Of a DNA stretch of 64,000 nt, positions 14,966 through 24,345 are shown piece after piece. The position numbers were made by a program, and so were the translations under genes. Position 1 is the first letter of the stretch, and each line of letters starts with the position of its first letter. Below the pieces are notes generated by a model, which had not been told where the DNA came from, ran no database searches, and saw only the letters and a list, made by a program, of their open reading frames with translations. The stretch comes from an uncultured Collinsella sp. (GTDB lineage Bacteria > Actinomycetota > Coriobacteriia > Coriobacteriales > Coriobacteriaceae), in the NCBI GenBank assembly GCA_958350755.1, contig CATWID010000003.1, positions 22,385 through 86,384 of the forward strand, in the 5' to 3' direction.

Positions 14966-17194
14966 TTAGAAGTTGGCGTCGTTGAACTGGGTGCTCTCGA
15001 GTCCGTCGAGTTGCTGTTCGGGCGTATCGGCGACGCTCTCGAGCAGCTCGGTGGGATCGACGTTCATGCTCTTGCCGGCCTCGTTGCCGTTGACCAAGTC
15101 GTCCGAGAAGATGTCGACCTCCATTTCCTCGGCCTCTTCGATCTGAACCTCGAGCGGCACCTGGGTGCGCACAAGTTTGACGGCCGGGCGCATGCGGGCA
15201 AAGAGCGGTACGTACTCAATGATGATGGCCGAGTTCTCGAGACCGTACCAGCGTGCCGGGCTTCCGCAGGCGCGGCGGACGGCGTACTTGATGGCCATGA
15301 CGCGATGGTCGTTGCGGTTGATGTCCGTTTCGGGGGCAAGCATCTTGCGCAGCATGCAAAAGCGGAAGTCGCCCACGTTGCCGCGCGTCTCGTAGATGGA
15401 GTAGGTGTGATGCTGCGGCGGCAGCTCACCCGATGCCATCAAGTCGCCAACGATTTGGCGCAGGTAGGCATTAACGCGCTGGTTGACCTTAAAGCCCAGG
15501 TCCAGGCGCACGCGGAACAAAAAGTCCGTGCCAAAGGTCTCGACGGAATACTCGTGCGTATAGGGCTCGTCGGTAACGTGCACGTTGATGAACCAGTATG
15601 CCTTGGCGCGCTTGGGATGCTTATCCAAGATGGAATAGAGCACGTCGCGGTCGAGCGTGAGCGGGTCGGGGCTGTTGGTGAGGAACACCAGATTGTCGGC
15701 GAGCACGGGGTAGGTCTCGTCGTTGCGCAGGCGGTTGAGCTGGTCAATGTACTTGGAGACGGGCAGCAGGATCGTCTGCGTGCGCTCGATGGCGGTGCCG
15801 CGGCGCCACACGTACATAAGGCCAAACAGCAGCGAGGCCAAGAAGATCATTACGTAGCCGCCGTCAAAGAACATGGTAAGGCACGAGGCGAAAAAGCACA
15901 GCTCAATGGCGCCGAAGAGCAGGGCGAAGACGCAGGCGCCCAGCTTGTGCTTGAGAATGCCGGCGATATAGCTCGTCAAAAGCGTGGTGGTCATAAGCAT
16001 GGTCACGGTAATGGCGAGGCCGTAGGCACTCTCCATGCGCTCGGAGTTTTGGAACAGCAGCACGATGAAGATGCAGCCGACCCACATGATGTTATTGACG
16101 AGTGGAATATAGAGCTGGCCCTTGGTGTCGCTGGGGTAGTGGATGCGCAGGTGCGGCATAAGGTTGAGGCGCGTTGCCTCGGATACCAGCGAGAACGAGC
16201 CGGTGATGAGCGCCTGTGAGGCGATGATGGCCGCCACGGCCGAAAGCACGATGGCAAAGGGGCGCAGGGGCTCGGGGAGCATCATATAGAACGGGTTGAC
16301 GATATCCATCGCGAGCATCTGGGGGTTGGAGTTATTGGCGAGTAGCCAAGCTCCCTGACCCAGATAGTTGAGGATAAGGGCCGCCTTAACAAATGGCCAG
16401 GATGCATAGATGTTTGCCTTGCCCACGTGGCCCATGTCCGAGTAGAGTGCCTCGGCACCGGTTGTCGACAGGAAGACAAAGCCGAGCACCATAATGCCCG
16501 AATGGTTGATGGGCGAGAACAGGAACATAATGCCGCGGATGGGGTTGAGCGCGCGCAAGATGGACAGGTTGCCGAGCATGTTGAACAGACCGGCGCCTGC
16601 CAGGAACAGGAACCACAGCGTCATGAGCGGGCCGAACAGCTTGCCGATTGACGAGGTGCCGGCGCGCTGCATGGCAAATAGGCCGCAGATAATGATGATG
16701 GTGATGATGATGACGTTGGTCTGCCCGTCGCCCAGCAGCGCATGGCCCCATTCGATGGTGCGCAGACCCTCGATGGCTGTGGTGACCGTGACGGCGGGGG
16801 TGAGGATGCCGTCGGCAAGCAGTGCCGCACCGCCGATCATGGCGGGCAGAATCAGCCATGGTGCCACCTTGCGTACGAGGCTGAACAGGGCGAAGATGCC
16901 GCCTTCGTTGTGGTTGTCGGCCTTCATGGCGATTACCACGTACTTGACCGTGGTCACGAGCGTCATGGTCCAGATGACGAGCGAAAGCGCGCCCAGGATC
17001 ATGTCCTCGCTGACGGTACCGATGCCGCCGTTGTTGGCGACGATTGATTTCATGGTGTACATGGGGCTCGTGCCGATGTCGCCATAGACGACGCCGAGCG
17101 TTACGAGCAGCATGCCAGCGGAGAGGGGGATGGCTCCGTGCCCGCCTTGCCCGCGCTGGTCTTGGAGGTTTGCCTCCAGTTTGTTGTGTGCCAC
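14966..17194 (-). CDS. kup: Kup-family potassium uptake transporter
   Basis: Proton-coupled K+ uptake protein of about 742 residues in the cytoplasmic membrane. The family signature GVVYGDIGTSPMYT lies in the first membrane segment, followed by about 12 hydrophobic segments and the usual C-terminal cytoplasmic domain (DRDVLYSILDKHPKRAKAYW and beyond). GTG at 17192-17194 is preferred because AAGGGAG lies 5 nt before it; an ATG at 17212 lacks such a site and would add six residues. I see no c-di-AMP riboswitch in the 157-bp leader. Confidence 0.93.
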   Translation of the reverse strand: MAHNKLEANLQDQRGQGGHGAIPLSAGMLLVTLGVVYGDIGTSPMYTMKSIVANNGGIGTVSEDMILGALSLVIWTMTLVTTVKYVVIAMKADNHNEGGIFALFSLVRKVAPWLILPAMIGGAALLADGILTPAVTVTTAIEGLRTIEWGHALLGDGQTNVIIITIIIICGLFAMQRAGTSSIGKLFGPLMTLWFLFLAGAGLFNMLGNLSILRALNPIRGIMFLFSPINHSGIMVLGFVFLSTTGAEALYSDMGHVGKANIYASWPFVKAALILNYLGQGAWLLANNSNPQMLAMDIVNPFYMMLPEPLRPFAIVLSAVAAIIASQALITGSFSLVSEATRLNLMPHLRIHYPSDTKGQLYIPLVNNIMWVGCIFIVLLFQNSERMESAYGLAITVTMLMTTTLLTSYIAGILKHKLGACVFALLFGAIELCFFASCLTMFFDGGYVMIFLASLLFGLMYVWRRGTAIERTQTILLPVSKYIDQLNRLRNDETYPVLADNLVFLTNSPDPLTLDRDVLYSILDKHPKRAKAYWFINVHVTDEPYTHEYSVETFGTDFLFRVRLDLGFKVNQRVNAYLRQIVGDLMASGELPPQHHTYSIYETRGNVGDFRFCMLRKMLAPETDINRNDHRVMAIKYAVRRACGSPARWYGLENSAIIIEYVPLFARMRPAVKLVRTQVPLEVQIEEAEEMEVDIFSDDLVNGNEAGKSMNVDPTELLESVADTPEQQLDGLESTQFNDANF

Positions 17195-17293
17195 GAGGAC
17201 TCCCTTAGACATCCGGTTATCTGTCTAGGACAAAAAACTTTATGCCGTCTTTATACATACAAGAGCAGTTTGGCACATCGGGATATTTTAGAC

Positions 17294-17317
17294 AATAATC
17301 CTCAGCTGGGGATTATT
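17294..17317. terminator. Weak hairpin between divergent kup leader and EamA gene end
   Basis: Inverted repeat AATAATCC / GGATTATT with an 8-base loop lies just after the EamA gene stop (minus strand). The T tract is poor, so its role as a terminator is uncertain. Confidence 0.4.
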
Positions 17318-17351
17318 TATCTACGCAGGTAGCATTTCAAAGCAGGGGCTT

Positions 17352-18263
17352 TTAAGCACGTGCTATCTGGGCGATGCCAGCCTTGGCGTTTGCGCGTTTG
17401 CCGGCGAGTTCGCAAAAAATCGCGCCGCCGATGATAAGCGCGGCGCCCATCAGGCGGACCGGTGTTATGGCTTCACCCAAAAGGGCGGCTGAGAACACGA
17501 CCGCCGAAAGCGGCTCGAGGTAGCCGACGACGGCGACGGTCTGAACGGGCAGCTTGGCGACGGCGCTAAAGTAGAGCAGGCAACCAATGCCGGTGTTGAC
17601 GACGCCGAGCATAGCGACGGCGCGCCAATCAATGCTGGCGGCGACGCCGGCGGACAGGAACGAGGGAGCGCCCTGCGTGATGAGCGTGAGGGCCAGTGCG
17701 GTCACAAAGGCGGCGCTCACTTGGAGTGCGGAGTTCTCGAGGCCCTCGATGTGAGGCGCACCCTTGCTGGCGATGACCATCAATGCATAGCAGAAGGCCG
17801 AGGCGATTCCACAGACGATGCCCGCAATGGGCATATTGCCGCCTAGACCTTGCGCTGCAATGAGAAAAGCACCGCAGGCGACGGCGATAAAGCCGGCGAT
17901 TTTGCTGCCGGTCAGCTTTTCGCCAAAAATGAGCGGGGAGAGGGCCATAACGATGATGGGGCCGCAGTAGTACAGCAGCGAGGATACGCCGACGCCGATC
18001 GTCTGGTAGGCGCGGAACAGAAAAATCCAGCTGGCGCCCAGCGCGGCGCCCGAGACGATGAGCGCTGCGGCCTCGCGGGGGCGAGACGGAGCCTGCAGGT
18101 TATGGCGCTTGGTTATGAAGAGGACGGCGGCAAGGGTGAGAGCGCCCAAAAACGTGCGCAACAGTACGATATCGGAGCTCGGCAGCGCGATGGCAGCGGC
18201 GATGATGCCGTTGGAGCCAAACAATAGCAATGCTGCTAAGTACGTAAACAATCCGTTGTTCAT
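17352..18263 (-). CDS. EamA/DMT-family transporter
   Basis: A 303-residue membrane protein of the drug/metabolite transporter superfamily with ten predicted segments in two EamA halves: residues 1-140 and 145-295. The typical second-half signature VVGYLEPLSAVVFSAALLGE is present. The substrate is unknown; relatives export amino acids or other metabolites. It is divergent from a LysR gene across 118 bp, the usual arrangement for a regulator-controlled exporter. GAGGGG precedes the ATG. Confidence 0.9.
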   Translation of the reverse strand: MNNGLFTYLAALLLFGSNGIIAAAIALPSSDIVLLRTFLGALTLAAVLFITKRHNLQAPSRPREAAALIVSGAALGASWIFLFRAYQTIGVGVSSLLYYCGPIIVMALSPLIFGEKLTGSKIAGFIAVACGAFLIAAQGLGGNMPIAGIVCGIASAFCYALMVIASKGAPHIEGLENSALQVSAAFVTALALTLITQGAPSFLSAGVAASIDWRAVAMLGVVNTGIGCLLYFSAVAKLPVQTVAVVGYLEPLSAVVFSAALLGEAITPVRLMGAALIIGGAIFCELAGKRANAKAGIAQIARA

Positions 18264-18381
18264 GTGCTGACATCCCCTCTATATCCGAGCATGTTCACTA
18301 TGGGTGAACTGGCTTTAGAAGAAAAGCGAATATAATGCATGGATAACATGACAAAAACTCATGTAAAGGTGGAGGGGTGCC

Positions 18382-19239
18382 GTGGAAACGAATATTCAAA
18401 AGATGCAGGTGCTGCTCGAGACGGTGCGGGCCGGCAGTTTTACGCGCGCCGCCGAGCGGCTGAGCTATTCGCAGTCGGGCGTGAGCCGCATGGTGGGCGA
18501 CCTTGAGACCGATTGGGGTTTTAAGGTGCTCGACCGCAGCCGCGAGGGTGTGGTGCTTTCTGCCGATGGGCGGCAGATCATGCCGGCGGTTGAGGCGCTC
18601 TGCGAGGAGTTTGGCCGCCTGCAGCGACACGTGGACGAGATGCGTGGGCTCATGCGCGGCAAGATCTGCATTGGTACGTTTTCGAGTGTGGCGACCCATG
18701 TACTGCCGCCGGTGATTACGCGCTTTCGCGCCGATCATCCGGATGTCGATTACGAGCTGCTGATGGGTGATTACTCCGAGATTGAGCAATGGGTGGCGGA
18801 AGGCCGCTGCGACTTGGGCTTTATTCCGCGCGAGCCACGCGGCACCGGCATGGCGTCGCGACCGTTGGTGCAAGACGAGTTGATGGCCGTGGTGCCAGCG
18901 GACTCCTCGCTTGCCACGGCGGAGGTCGTTTCTCTTGCCGATTTAGCCAACGAGCAGTTTATTCTGCTAGAACGCGGCACCGATGACGAGATTACGCCGC
19001 TGTTCCGTCGGGCGGGCCTGGCGGTGCGCTCGAAGCTGTCAACCTGGGATGACTATGCGATTATGGCTATGGTCGAGGACGGCCTGGGCGTGAGCATCCT
19101 TCCGGCGCTCATCTTGCGTCGCTGTCAGTTCGATGTTGCCGTGCGTTCGCTCGAGGGGCATCCCCATCGGCAGATCAACGCCATATATCGAACGGCCGAT
19201 GTTTCGCTTGCCGCCGCTCGTTTCCTCGAATACCTCTAA
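18382..19239 (+). CDS. LysR-family transcriptional regulator
   Basis: A 285-residue LysR protein: helix-turn-helix at 5-65 (SFTRAAERLSYSQSGVSRMVGDLE), then an effector-binding domain beginning near GKICIGTFSSVATHVLPP. GTG at 18382 follows GGAGGGG at 4-5 nt. It is transcribed divergently from the EamA exporter gene and most likely controls it. Effector unknown. Confidence 0.93.
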   Translation: METNIQKMQVLLETVRAGSFTRAAERLSYSQSGVSRMVGDLETDWGFKVLDRSREGVVLSADGRQIMPAVEALCEEFGRLQRHVDEMRGLMRGKICIGTFSSVATHVLPPVITRFRADHPDVDYELLMGDYSEIEQWVAEGRCDLGFIPREPRGTGMASRPLVQDELMAVVPADSSLATAEVVSLADLANEQFILLERGTDDEITPLFRRAGLAVRSKLSTWDDYAIMAMVEDGLGVSILPALILRRCQFDVAVRSLEGHPHRQINAIYRTADVSLAAARFLEYL

Positions 19240-19301
19240 ATGCGTGCACGTCGTTATCGCCTTGGGATAAATCTCGAGGTCTTGCTCATTTTATTTTTGA
19301 A

Positions 19302-19382
19302 ATTGAACTATTCGAAATAGCACGGCGTTATACTGCTGCCTAAATTGAACTCAGGTTCAATTCGTGTTGTATAAATTGAACT
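19302..19382. promoter_or_regulatory. ATTGAAC operator cluster before the XRE-aminotransferase gene
   Basis: A perfect dyad AATTGAAC / GTTCAATT with a 4-base centre lies at 19343-19362, and ATTGAACT is repeated as single half-sites at 19302-19309 and 19375-19382. The last half-site lies directly before the Shine-Dalgarno. The gene downstream carries its own XRE-type DNA-binding domain, so autoregulation through these sites is the simplest reading (inference). Confidence 0.7.
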
Positions 19383-19402
19383 TTGCCAGCAAGGAGGTTC
19401 TA

Positions 19403-20923
19403 GTGGCCCAAGAGACGTTTAGCGATCGTCTGCGACAGGCTATGTCCGATCGCGACGTTCGCCAGTCGGACGTGATCCGCGCATCGGAGATGCTCGGCAA
19501 AAAACTCGGCAAGAGTCAGATGAGCCAATATGTGAGCGGCAAGACGATTCCGCGGCGCGATGTGGCTGAGCTGCTCGCCCGTATTTTGGAGGTCGATGTT
19601 ACCTGGCTGCTTGCCGGCGACGCCGATCAAGGCGAGGCATCATCACCCCGCAACGATTCCAAGCCCGAACCCCATCCCTCAGCTCAAATTGCAAGGAGCA
19701 CCACCATGCGTACTTTTTCTAAATCCACCAAGCTCGATAACGTCCTGTATGACGTGCGCGGTCCCGTCGTCGACGAGGCCGCCCGTATGGAGGACGAGGG
19801 CGAGCGCATCCTCAAGCTCAATATCGGCAACCCGGCGCCCTTCGGTTTCCGCACGCCCGATGAGGTCATCAAGGACATGCGCCAGCAGCTGCCCGACTGC
19901 GAAGGCTATTCCAACTCGCGTGGCCTGTTCTCCGCGCGCAAGGCGATCATGCAGTATTCGCAGATCAAGGGCCTGCCCAACGTTCAGATGGAGCATATCT
20001 ACACGGGCAACGGCGTGTCCGAGCTCATTCAGCTTTCGATGAACGCGCTGCTCGACAATGGCGACGAGATTCTGATCCCCAGCCCCGACTATCCGCTCTG
20101 GACGGCGTGCGCAACCCTTGCCGGCGGTCATCCCGTGCACTATCTGTGCGATGAGCAGGCGGATTGGTATCCCGACCTGGAGGATATGGAGTCCAAGATC
20201 ACGAGCGCGACCAAAGCCCTCGTCATCATCAACCCCAACAACCCCACGGGTTCCGTCTATCCGCGCGAGGTGCTCGAGGGCATCGTCGAGGTTGCACGCA
20301 GGCATCAGCTGATGATCTTTGCTGATGAGATCTACGACCGCCTGTGCATGGACGGCTACGAGCACGTCTCGATTGCCTCGCTCGCTCCCGATCTGCCCTG
20401 CGTCACCTTTAGCGGTCTGTCCAAGTCGCACATGATCGCGGGCTATCGTATTGGCTGGATGGTGCTTTCGGGCAACCAGCGCTGCATGAGCGACTTCATC
20501 ATGGGCATCAACATGCTCTCCAACATGCGCCTGTGCTCCAACGTGCCGGCTCAGTCGATCGTTCAGACGGCGCTCGGTGGCCATCAGTCCGTCAACGACT
20601 ACATCCGCCCCGGCGGCCGTGTCTACGAGCAGCGCAACTTTGTGTATGAGGCGCTCAACAAGATTGACGGCATCTCGGTGGTTAAGCCGCGTGCGGCGTT
20701 CTACATCTTCCCCAAGATGGATGTGAAGAAGTTCAACATTACCGATGACGAGCAGTTCGCCCTTGACCTGCTGCACGAGAAGAAGATCCTGATCACGCGC
20801 GGCGGCGGCTTTAACTGGGCTGAGCCCGACCACTTCCGTATCGTGTACCTGCCGCGCATGGAAGTGCTCAAAGAGTCCCTCGAAGACCTCGCCGACTTCT
20901 TCGACCATTACCGTCAGAGCTAG
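19403..20923 (+). CDS. XRE helix-turn-helix / aminotransferase fusion
   Basis: A 506-residue fusion. Residues 1-80 form an XRE/Cro-type DNA-binding domain (SDRLRQAMSDRDVRQSDVIR, SQMSQYVSGKTIPRRDVAELL). After a linker to about 105, the rest is a fold-type I aminotransferase of the AlaA/AspC class: NPNNPTGS motif, DEIYDRL, PLP lysine in SGLSKSHMIAGYRIG, and the C-terminal Arg in DHFRIVYLP. GTG at 19403 follows AAGGAGG at 5 nt. AlaA-type enzymes make alanine from pyruvate and glutamate. The fusion is unlike MocR proteins, which carry GntR-type helices. A sensor-regulator role beside or instead of catalysis is inferred. Confidence 0.9.
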   Translation: MAQETFSDRLRQAMSDRDVRQSDVIRASEMLGKKLGKSQMSQYVSGKTIPRRDVAELLARILEVDVTWLLAGDADQGEASSPRNDSKPEPHPSAQIARSTTMRTFSKSTKLDNVLYDVRGPVVDEAARMEDEGERILKLNIGNPAPFGFRTPDEVIKDMRQQLPDCEGYSNSRGLFSARKAIMQYSQIKGLPNVQMEHIYTGNGVSELIQLSMNALLDNGDEILIPSPDYPLWTACATLAGGHPVHYLCDEQADWYPDLEDMESKITSATKALVIINPNNPTGSVYPREVLEGIVEVARRHQLMIFADEIYDRLCMDGYEHVSIASLAPDLPCVTFSGLSKSHMIAGYRIGWMVLSGNQRCMSDFIMGINMLSNMRLCSNVPAQSIVQTALGGHQSVNDYIRPGGRVYEQRNFVYEALNKIDGISVVKPRAAFYIFPKMDVKKFNITDDEQFALDLLHEKKILITRGGGFNWAEPDHFRIVYLPRMEVLKESLEDLADFFDHYRQS

Positions 20924-20948
20924 TGGGATAGAAGTTCCGCACTATGAA

Positions 20949-20986
20949 AAGCTCCCTGCAGTTGTTTTGCTGCAGGGAGCTTTCTT
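20949..20986 (+). terminator. Intrinsic terminator after the XRE-aminotransferase gene
   Basis: Stem AGCTCCCTGCA / TGCAGGGAGCT with a loop of about 9 is followed by TTTCTT. It also lies just beyond the end of the convergent deformylase gene. Confidence 0.9.
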
Positions 20987-20998
20987 GAATCGGCAGAA

Positions 20999-21409
20999 CT
21001 ATATAACGATCCCGTTGCAGTGGTCGATTTCGTGTTGGATGATTTCGGCGGTGTAGCCCGAGAAGTTTTTGATGCGGTGGACGAAGTTCTCGTCCAGATA
21101 CTCCACCTTAATGCGGCGATAACGGGTACAGGGGCGCTCGCCGGCAAGCGAGAGGCATCCTTCGCTCGTCTGATAGGCATTGACCTGCTCAAGAATTTGA
21201 GGGTTGTACATCAACAGCGCCCTGTTGCCGTCCTTTACGCAGATGATGCGTTTGCGCACGCCGATCATATTGGCGGCGAGGCCCACGCACTCGTGCTCAT
21301 GCTCATGGAGCGTATCTAGGAGGTCCTGCCCAGTCACGGCGTCATCGGGGCCCGCGTCTTCGGAAGGCAGGCGCAAAAAGAACTCGGATTTCATGATGGG
21401 CTTAATCAT
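20999..21409 (-). CDS. def: Peptide deformylase (short form)
   Basis: Removes the formyl group from nascent peptides. The 136-residue protein keeps all three motifs: VGLAANMIG, EGCLS and QHEIDH, with metal ligands Cys and two His and the catalytic Glu. It lacks the longer C-terminus of common Def proteins. ATG at 21409 follows GAGGAG; the long in-frame upstream extension is not coding-like. It contrasts with the Glu-less homologue at 13368-13787. Whether it is the main deformylase of the cell cannot be told from this window. Confidence 0.88.
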   Translation of the reverse strand: MIKPIMKSEFFLRLPSEDAGPDDAVTGQDLLDTLHEHEHECVGLAANMIGVRKRIICVKDGNRALLMYNPQILEQVNAYQTSEGCLSLAGERPCTRYRRIKVEYLDENFVHRIKNFSGYTAEIIQHEIDHCNGIVI

Positions 21410-21613
21410 GGCGGGCTCCTCATGTCTTATGCTTTCGTGGACTTTTAATAATAGCGCGGAAGGAAAGCTGCGCGTCCGCGTTACAATCTTTCGACGTTGG
21501 ACCATGTTGTCAGATTCGTCGTGTGCGGCGTCTGGCGTAAGTCTAGGGCTCATTCTCGCCCTGGACTGTTCCTCTGGGGCGATGCGACTGTCGTTCCAAG
21601 AGGAAGGAAATGC

Positions 21614-23029
21614 ATGGGGAGCAAATCTCAGCAACAAGTTCAAGTAGCGCCATCGGCCACTGCGGCGTTTCTCGTCGTAATGTATATTGCAGCCTTTGTC
21701 GCCGCGTTTAACGAGAACATTATTAACGTGGCGTTGCACGACATCATGGCGGTCTTTTCGGTGAGCGCTACCACGGCGCAGTGGCTCGTTTCGGGATACA
21801 TGATCGTGACGTCGATCTTTACGGCCATCATGGCCTTTCTGTCCGGTCGTTTCTCGACGCGCAAGCTGCTGTTTTTCGCATGCGGATGCATGGTCGCCGG
21901 AGAAGTCCTGTGCCTGGTCGCCCCGTCGTTTACCGTTTTGCTGCCAAGTCGTATTTTGCAGGCTGCGGGATCGGGCATCTTGTTTCCGCTCATGATGAAT
22001 GTGGTGCTATCTTGTGCTCCGCGCGAGAAGCTCGGTCTGTATCTGAGCCTGGGCGGTGCCTGCATTACGCTAGGGCCGGCGTTTGGGCCCGTGATTAGTG
22101 GTCTTATGTGCACGTTGTTTGGCTGGAGGGCGGTGTTCGTAGTGCCGCTGGTGGGCGGTGTCGTGGTCGCCGCGGCGGCAGCAAAGCTCGTTCGGAATGT
22201 CGGAGAGCGCTCGAACACCACGCTTGATATTCTGTCGGTTGTTTTGCTCGCCGCCGGCATTACGGCGTTTGTGTATTCCGTAGGCGAGTTCTCGACCAAT
22301 GTGATGGCCGGTATCGCGACGCTTTTCGCCGCTGTTGTGGTGCTCGGCCTGTTTGCGGTTCGTCAGCTCAAGCTCAAGCATCCGGTGCTTAACGTGCGTC
22401 CCATGGCGAGCGTTCGTTTTTGGCCTGCATGCCTGCTTGTGGTGGTGTCGATGATGACGACGTTCTCGATGAGCGTTTTGTTGCCGCTCTATTTTGAGGG
22501 CGCATACGGCATGACCGCACTTGTCGCGGGTTTGCTCATTTTGCCGGCGATCGCCTGCAACGCCGTGACCTCGATTGTGGGCGGACGCGTGATGGATGCC
22601 CGTGGTGCGTGGCCGCTGCTGCCGGTCGGCTTTGCCCTGATCGCTGTGGGGCAGACGGCAATCTCGATGACCGCGGCAAGCATGAACATCGGCGTTGTCG
22701 TGCTGCTGACCGTTGTGGTGTATGCCGGCGTCGGTTTGGTACTGAGCCCCTCGCAGACCGCCGGTTTGGAGACGCTTCCCGCCGCTGAGCATCCTCACGG
22801 AACGGCATTGCTTAACACGTGGAACATGATTGCCGCGTCGTTTGGTCCGTCGCTGTTTATCGGCCTGCTTTCGAGTTCTGCGGTGGCTGCTGGCGCCGCA
22901 GGCGTTGCGTCGGACGTTGCCCAGGCGATAGGATTTGCAGCCGCCGTGCGCGTGGCGGCCGTGATTGCCGTTGTCGGGTTCGCGGTGTCGCTGGTGTACG
23001 CTCGCCGCGAGTCGCACATGTCGCATTAA
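21614..23029 (+). CDS. MFS transporter, DHA2-type drug exporter
   Basis: A 471-residue membrane protein of the major facilitator superfamily. The start (NENIINVALHDIM, resembling the DHA2 motif N-x-x-x-V-A-L-P) and the following QWLVSGYMI segment place it with EmrB/QacA-type exporters. About 14 hydrophobic segments are visible. The ATG at 21614 has AGGAAGGAAA upstream. No regulator gene lies next to it. The substrate is unknown. Confidence 0.88.
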   Translation: MGSKSQQQVQVAPSATAAFLVVMYIAAFVAAFNENIINVALHDIMAVFSVSATTAQWLVSGYMIVTSIFTAIMAFLSGRFSTRKLLFFACGCMVAGEVLCLVAPSFTVLLPSRILQAAGSGILFPLMMNVVLSCAPREKLGLYLSLGGACITLGPAFGPVISGLMCTLFGWRAVFVVPLVGGVVVAAAAAKLVRNVGERSNTTLDILSVVLLAAGITAFVYSVGEFSTNVMAGIATLFAAVVVLGLFAVRQLKLKHPVLNVRPMASVRFWPACLLVVVSMMTTFSMSVLLPLYFEGAYGMTALVAGLLILPAIACNAVTSIVGGRVMDARGAWPLLPVGFALIAVGQTAISMTAASMNIGVVVLLTVVVYAGVGLVLSPSQTAGLETLPAAEHPHGTALLNTWNMIAASFGPSLFIGLLSSSAVAAGAAGVASDVAQAIGFAAAVRVAAVIAVVGFAVSLVYARRESHMSH

Positions 23030-23181
23030 TGTGTGCACATAGATTCTGCAGCTAGATTGGATGGCGACACCATAAACTAATGGACGTTTTGCCGAGAGGC
23101 ATGAATGTATAAAGCGCAAAGAGTGCGCGACGGGCCCCGCGAATGGGGCGATGATGCCCGAGAGGGCCAAGAAGGAGTCTC

Positions 23182-24090
23182 ATGTCTGAGAACGAAGAGA
23201 TCATGAACGAGACCGAGAACGAGACCATGGCTGCCGAGGTCGAGGCAGTCGAGACCGTGGAGACCGAAGCTGCTGAGGTTGAGGCTGCTGACGAGGTTTC
23301 CGCCGAGGAGGCCGAGGTTGTCGAGGCCGCCGCTGATTACGATGACGAAGAGCTGATGGACAAGATGCAGAAGGCCGCCCGCCTGCTGCGCAGCCGTCGC
23401 TTTGCTATTTCCAAGGAGGAGGAGGCCAAGGCCGAGCGCATGGCGAACATCGAGCGCGCCATCAAGCTTCTTGACCTCAAGCCCAAGATGGAGCAGAAGG
23501 AAATGTCCGACCTGCTGGGCATGCGCCTTCGTGAGCTCGATGGCCTGATGGCCGAGGCCGAGGCTGCCGATCTGGTCGGCCGCATCGACGACGCCGAGGG
23601 CGATATGCGCAAGATCGTCGTCTTTGCTGCCGAGGATGCCGCTGAGGGCCTGGTCGAGCTTGCCAACAAGAAGGAGAAGCTCCTGCCCGAGCTTTCTTAC
23701 GAGGAGGCCACCGAGCTGATGGCTGCTCTCGATAAGGTCATCGCTCCGCTCGTCGCCATGGGCCTGGACGAGGACCGCGGTCCTCGCGGCGGCCGTGACG
23801 ATCGCGGTGGCCGTGGCGGCGACCGTGGCGGTCGCGGCGGCTTTGGCGATCGCGGTGGCCGTGGTGGTGACCGCGGCGGTCGCGGTGGCGATCGCGGTGG
23901 CCGTGGCGGCTTTGGTGACCGTGGCGGCGACCGTGGCGGTCGCGGCGGCTTTGGTGGCAACCGTGGTGGCTATGGCGATCGCGGTGGCAGCCGTGGCGGC
24001 TTCGGCGGCAACCGTGGTAACGACCGCGGCGGTCGCGGTGGCGATCGTGGCGGCCGCAACGGTGGCGGCTTCCGCGGCAACCGTTTCTAG
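23182..24090 (+). CDS. RGG-repeat protein with acidic N-terminus
   Basis: A 302-residue protein in three parts. Residues 1-55 are highly acidic and low in complexity. Residues 56-195 form a helical domain whose KMEQKEMSDLLGMRLRELDGLM segment looks like a helix-turn-helix. Residues 197-302 are an intrinsically disordered Arg/Gly-rich tail with about 20 RGG triplets and interspersed Asp, Phe and Tyr, as in eukaryotic RGG-box RNA-binding proteins. Nucleic-acid binding, perhaps with condensate formation, is inferred from composition. GGAGT precedes the ATG. Repeated codons make the DNA itself internally repetitive from 23770 on. It is monocistronic. Confidence 0.85.
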   Translation: MSENEEIMNETENETMAAEVEAVETVETEAAEVEAADEVSAEEAEVVEAAADYDDEELMDKMQKAARLLRSRRFAISKEEEAKAERMANIERAIKLLDLKPKMEQKEMSDLLGMRLRELDGLMAEAEAADLVGRIDDAEGDMRKIVVFAAEDAAEGLVELANKKEKLLPELSYEEATELMAALDKVIAPLVAMGLDEDRGPRGGRDDRGGRGGDRGGRGGFGDRGGRGGDRGGRGGDRGGRGGFGDRGGDRGGRGGFGGNRGGYGDRGGSRGGFGGNRGNDRGGRGGDRGGRNGGGFRGNRF

Positions 24091-24164
24091 GTTAGTTACG
24101 CCGTTCTACCGAACGGCGTAACAGCTCGACGCTGCGCACCCACCAGAGCGACAACTTGTCATTC

Positions 24165-24208
24165 AAAGAGGACGGCATGACCAGAAGGTCTATGCCGTCC
24201 TCTTTTCA
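24165..24208 (+). terminator. Terminator nested in a larger hairpin
   Basis: Stem AAAGAGGACGGCAT / ATGCCGTCCTCTTT (14 bp) is followed by TTTT. It is nested inside an outer stem, CCCACCAGAGCGACAA (24139-24154) pairing with 24216-24232 with one bulge. A smaller T-less hairpin, GTTACGCCGTTC / GAACGGCGTAAC, lies at 24095-24122 straight after the RGG gene stop. Confidence 0.85.
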
Positions 24209-24283
24209 TGCCAATTTGTTCGCTCTGGTGGGCGCTCGCTGCCGTTGCCAAAACATCGGCATTTTCTCTGTTGCCAGAAGGTG

Positions 24284-24335
24284 GTCGTTGGGGACGTTCT
24301 TAAATAACTAGTCGTTTAAGAGCGTCCCCAATGAC
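24284..24335. repeat. Inverted repeat, TTGGGGACG type
   Basis: Arms at 24284-24304 and 24315-24335 are 21-base inverted copies with two mismatches around a 10-base centre. There is no ORF. It is the middle one of three successive hairpins in the 342-bp gap between the RGG gene and pdxT. Confidence 0.8.
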
Positions 24336-24345
24336 TACATAGTGT

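Noticed and set aside
17195..17351. c-di-AMP (ydaO) riboswitch upstream of kup
   Set aside because: The gap is short and lacks the aptamer's conserved blocks.
23770..24090. Repetitive DNA that could be taken for a CRISPR or satellite
   Set aside because: The repeats are in frame, encode RGG triplets and have no spacer structure.
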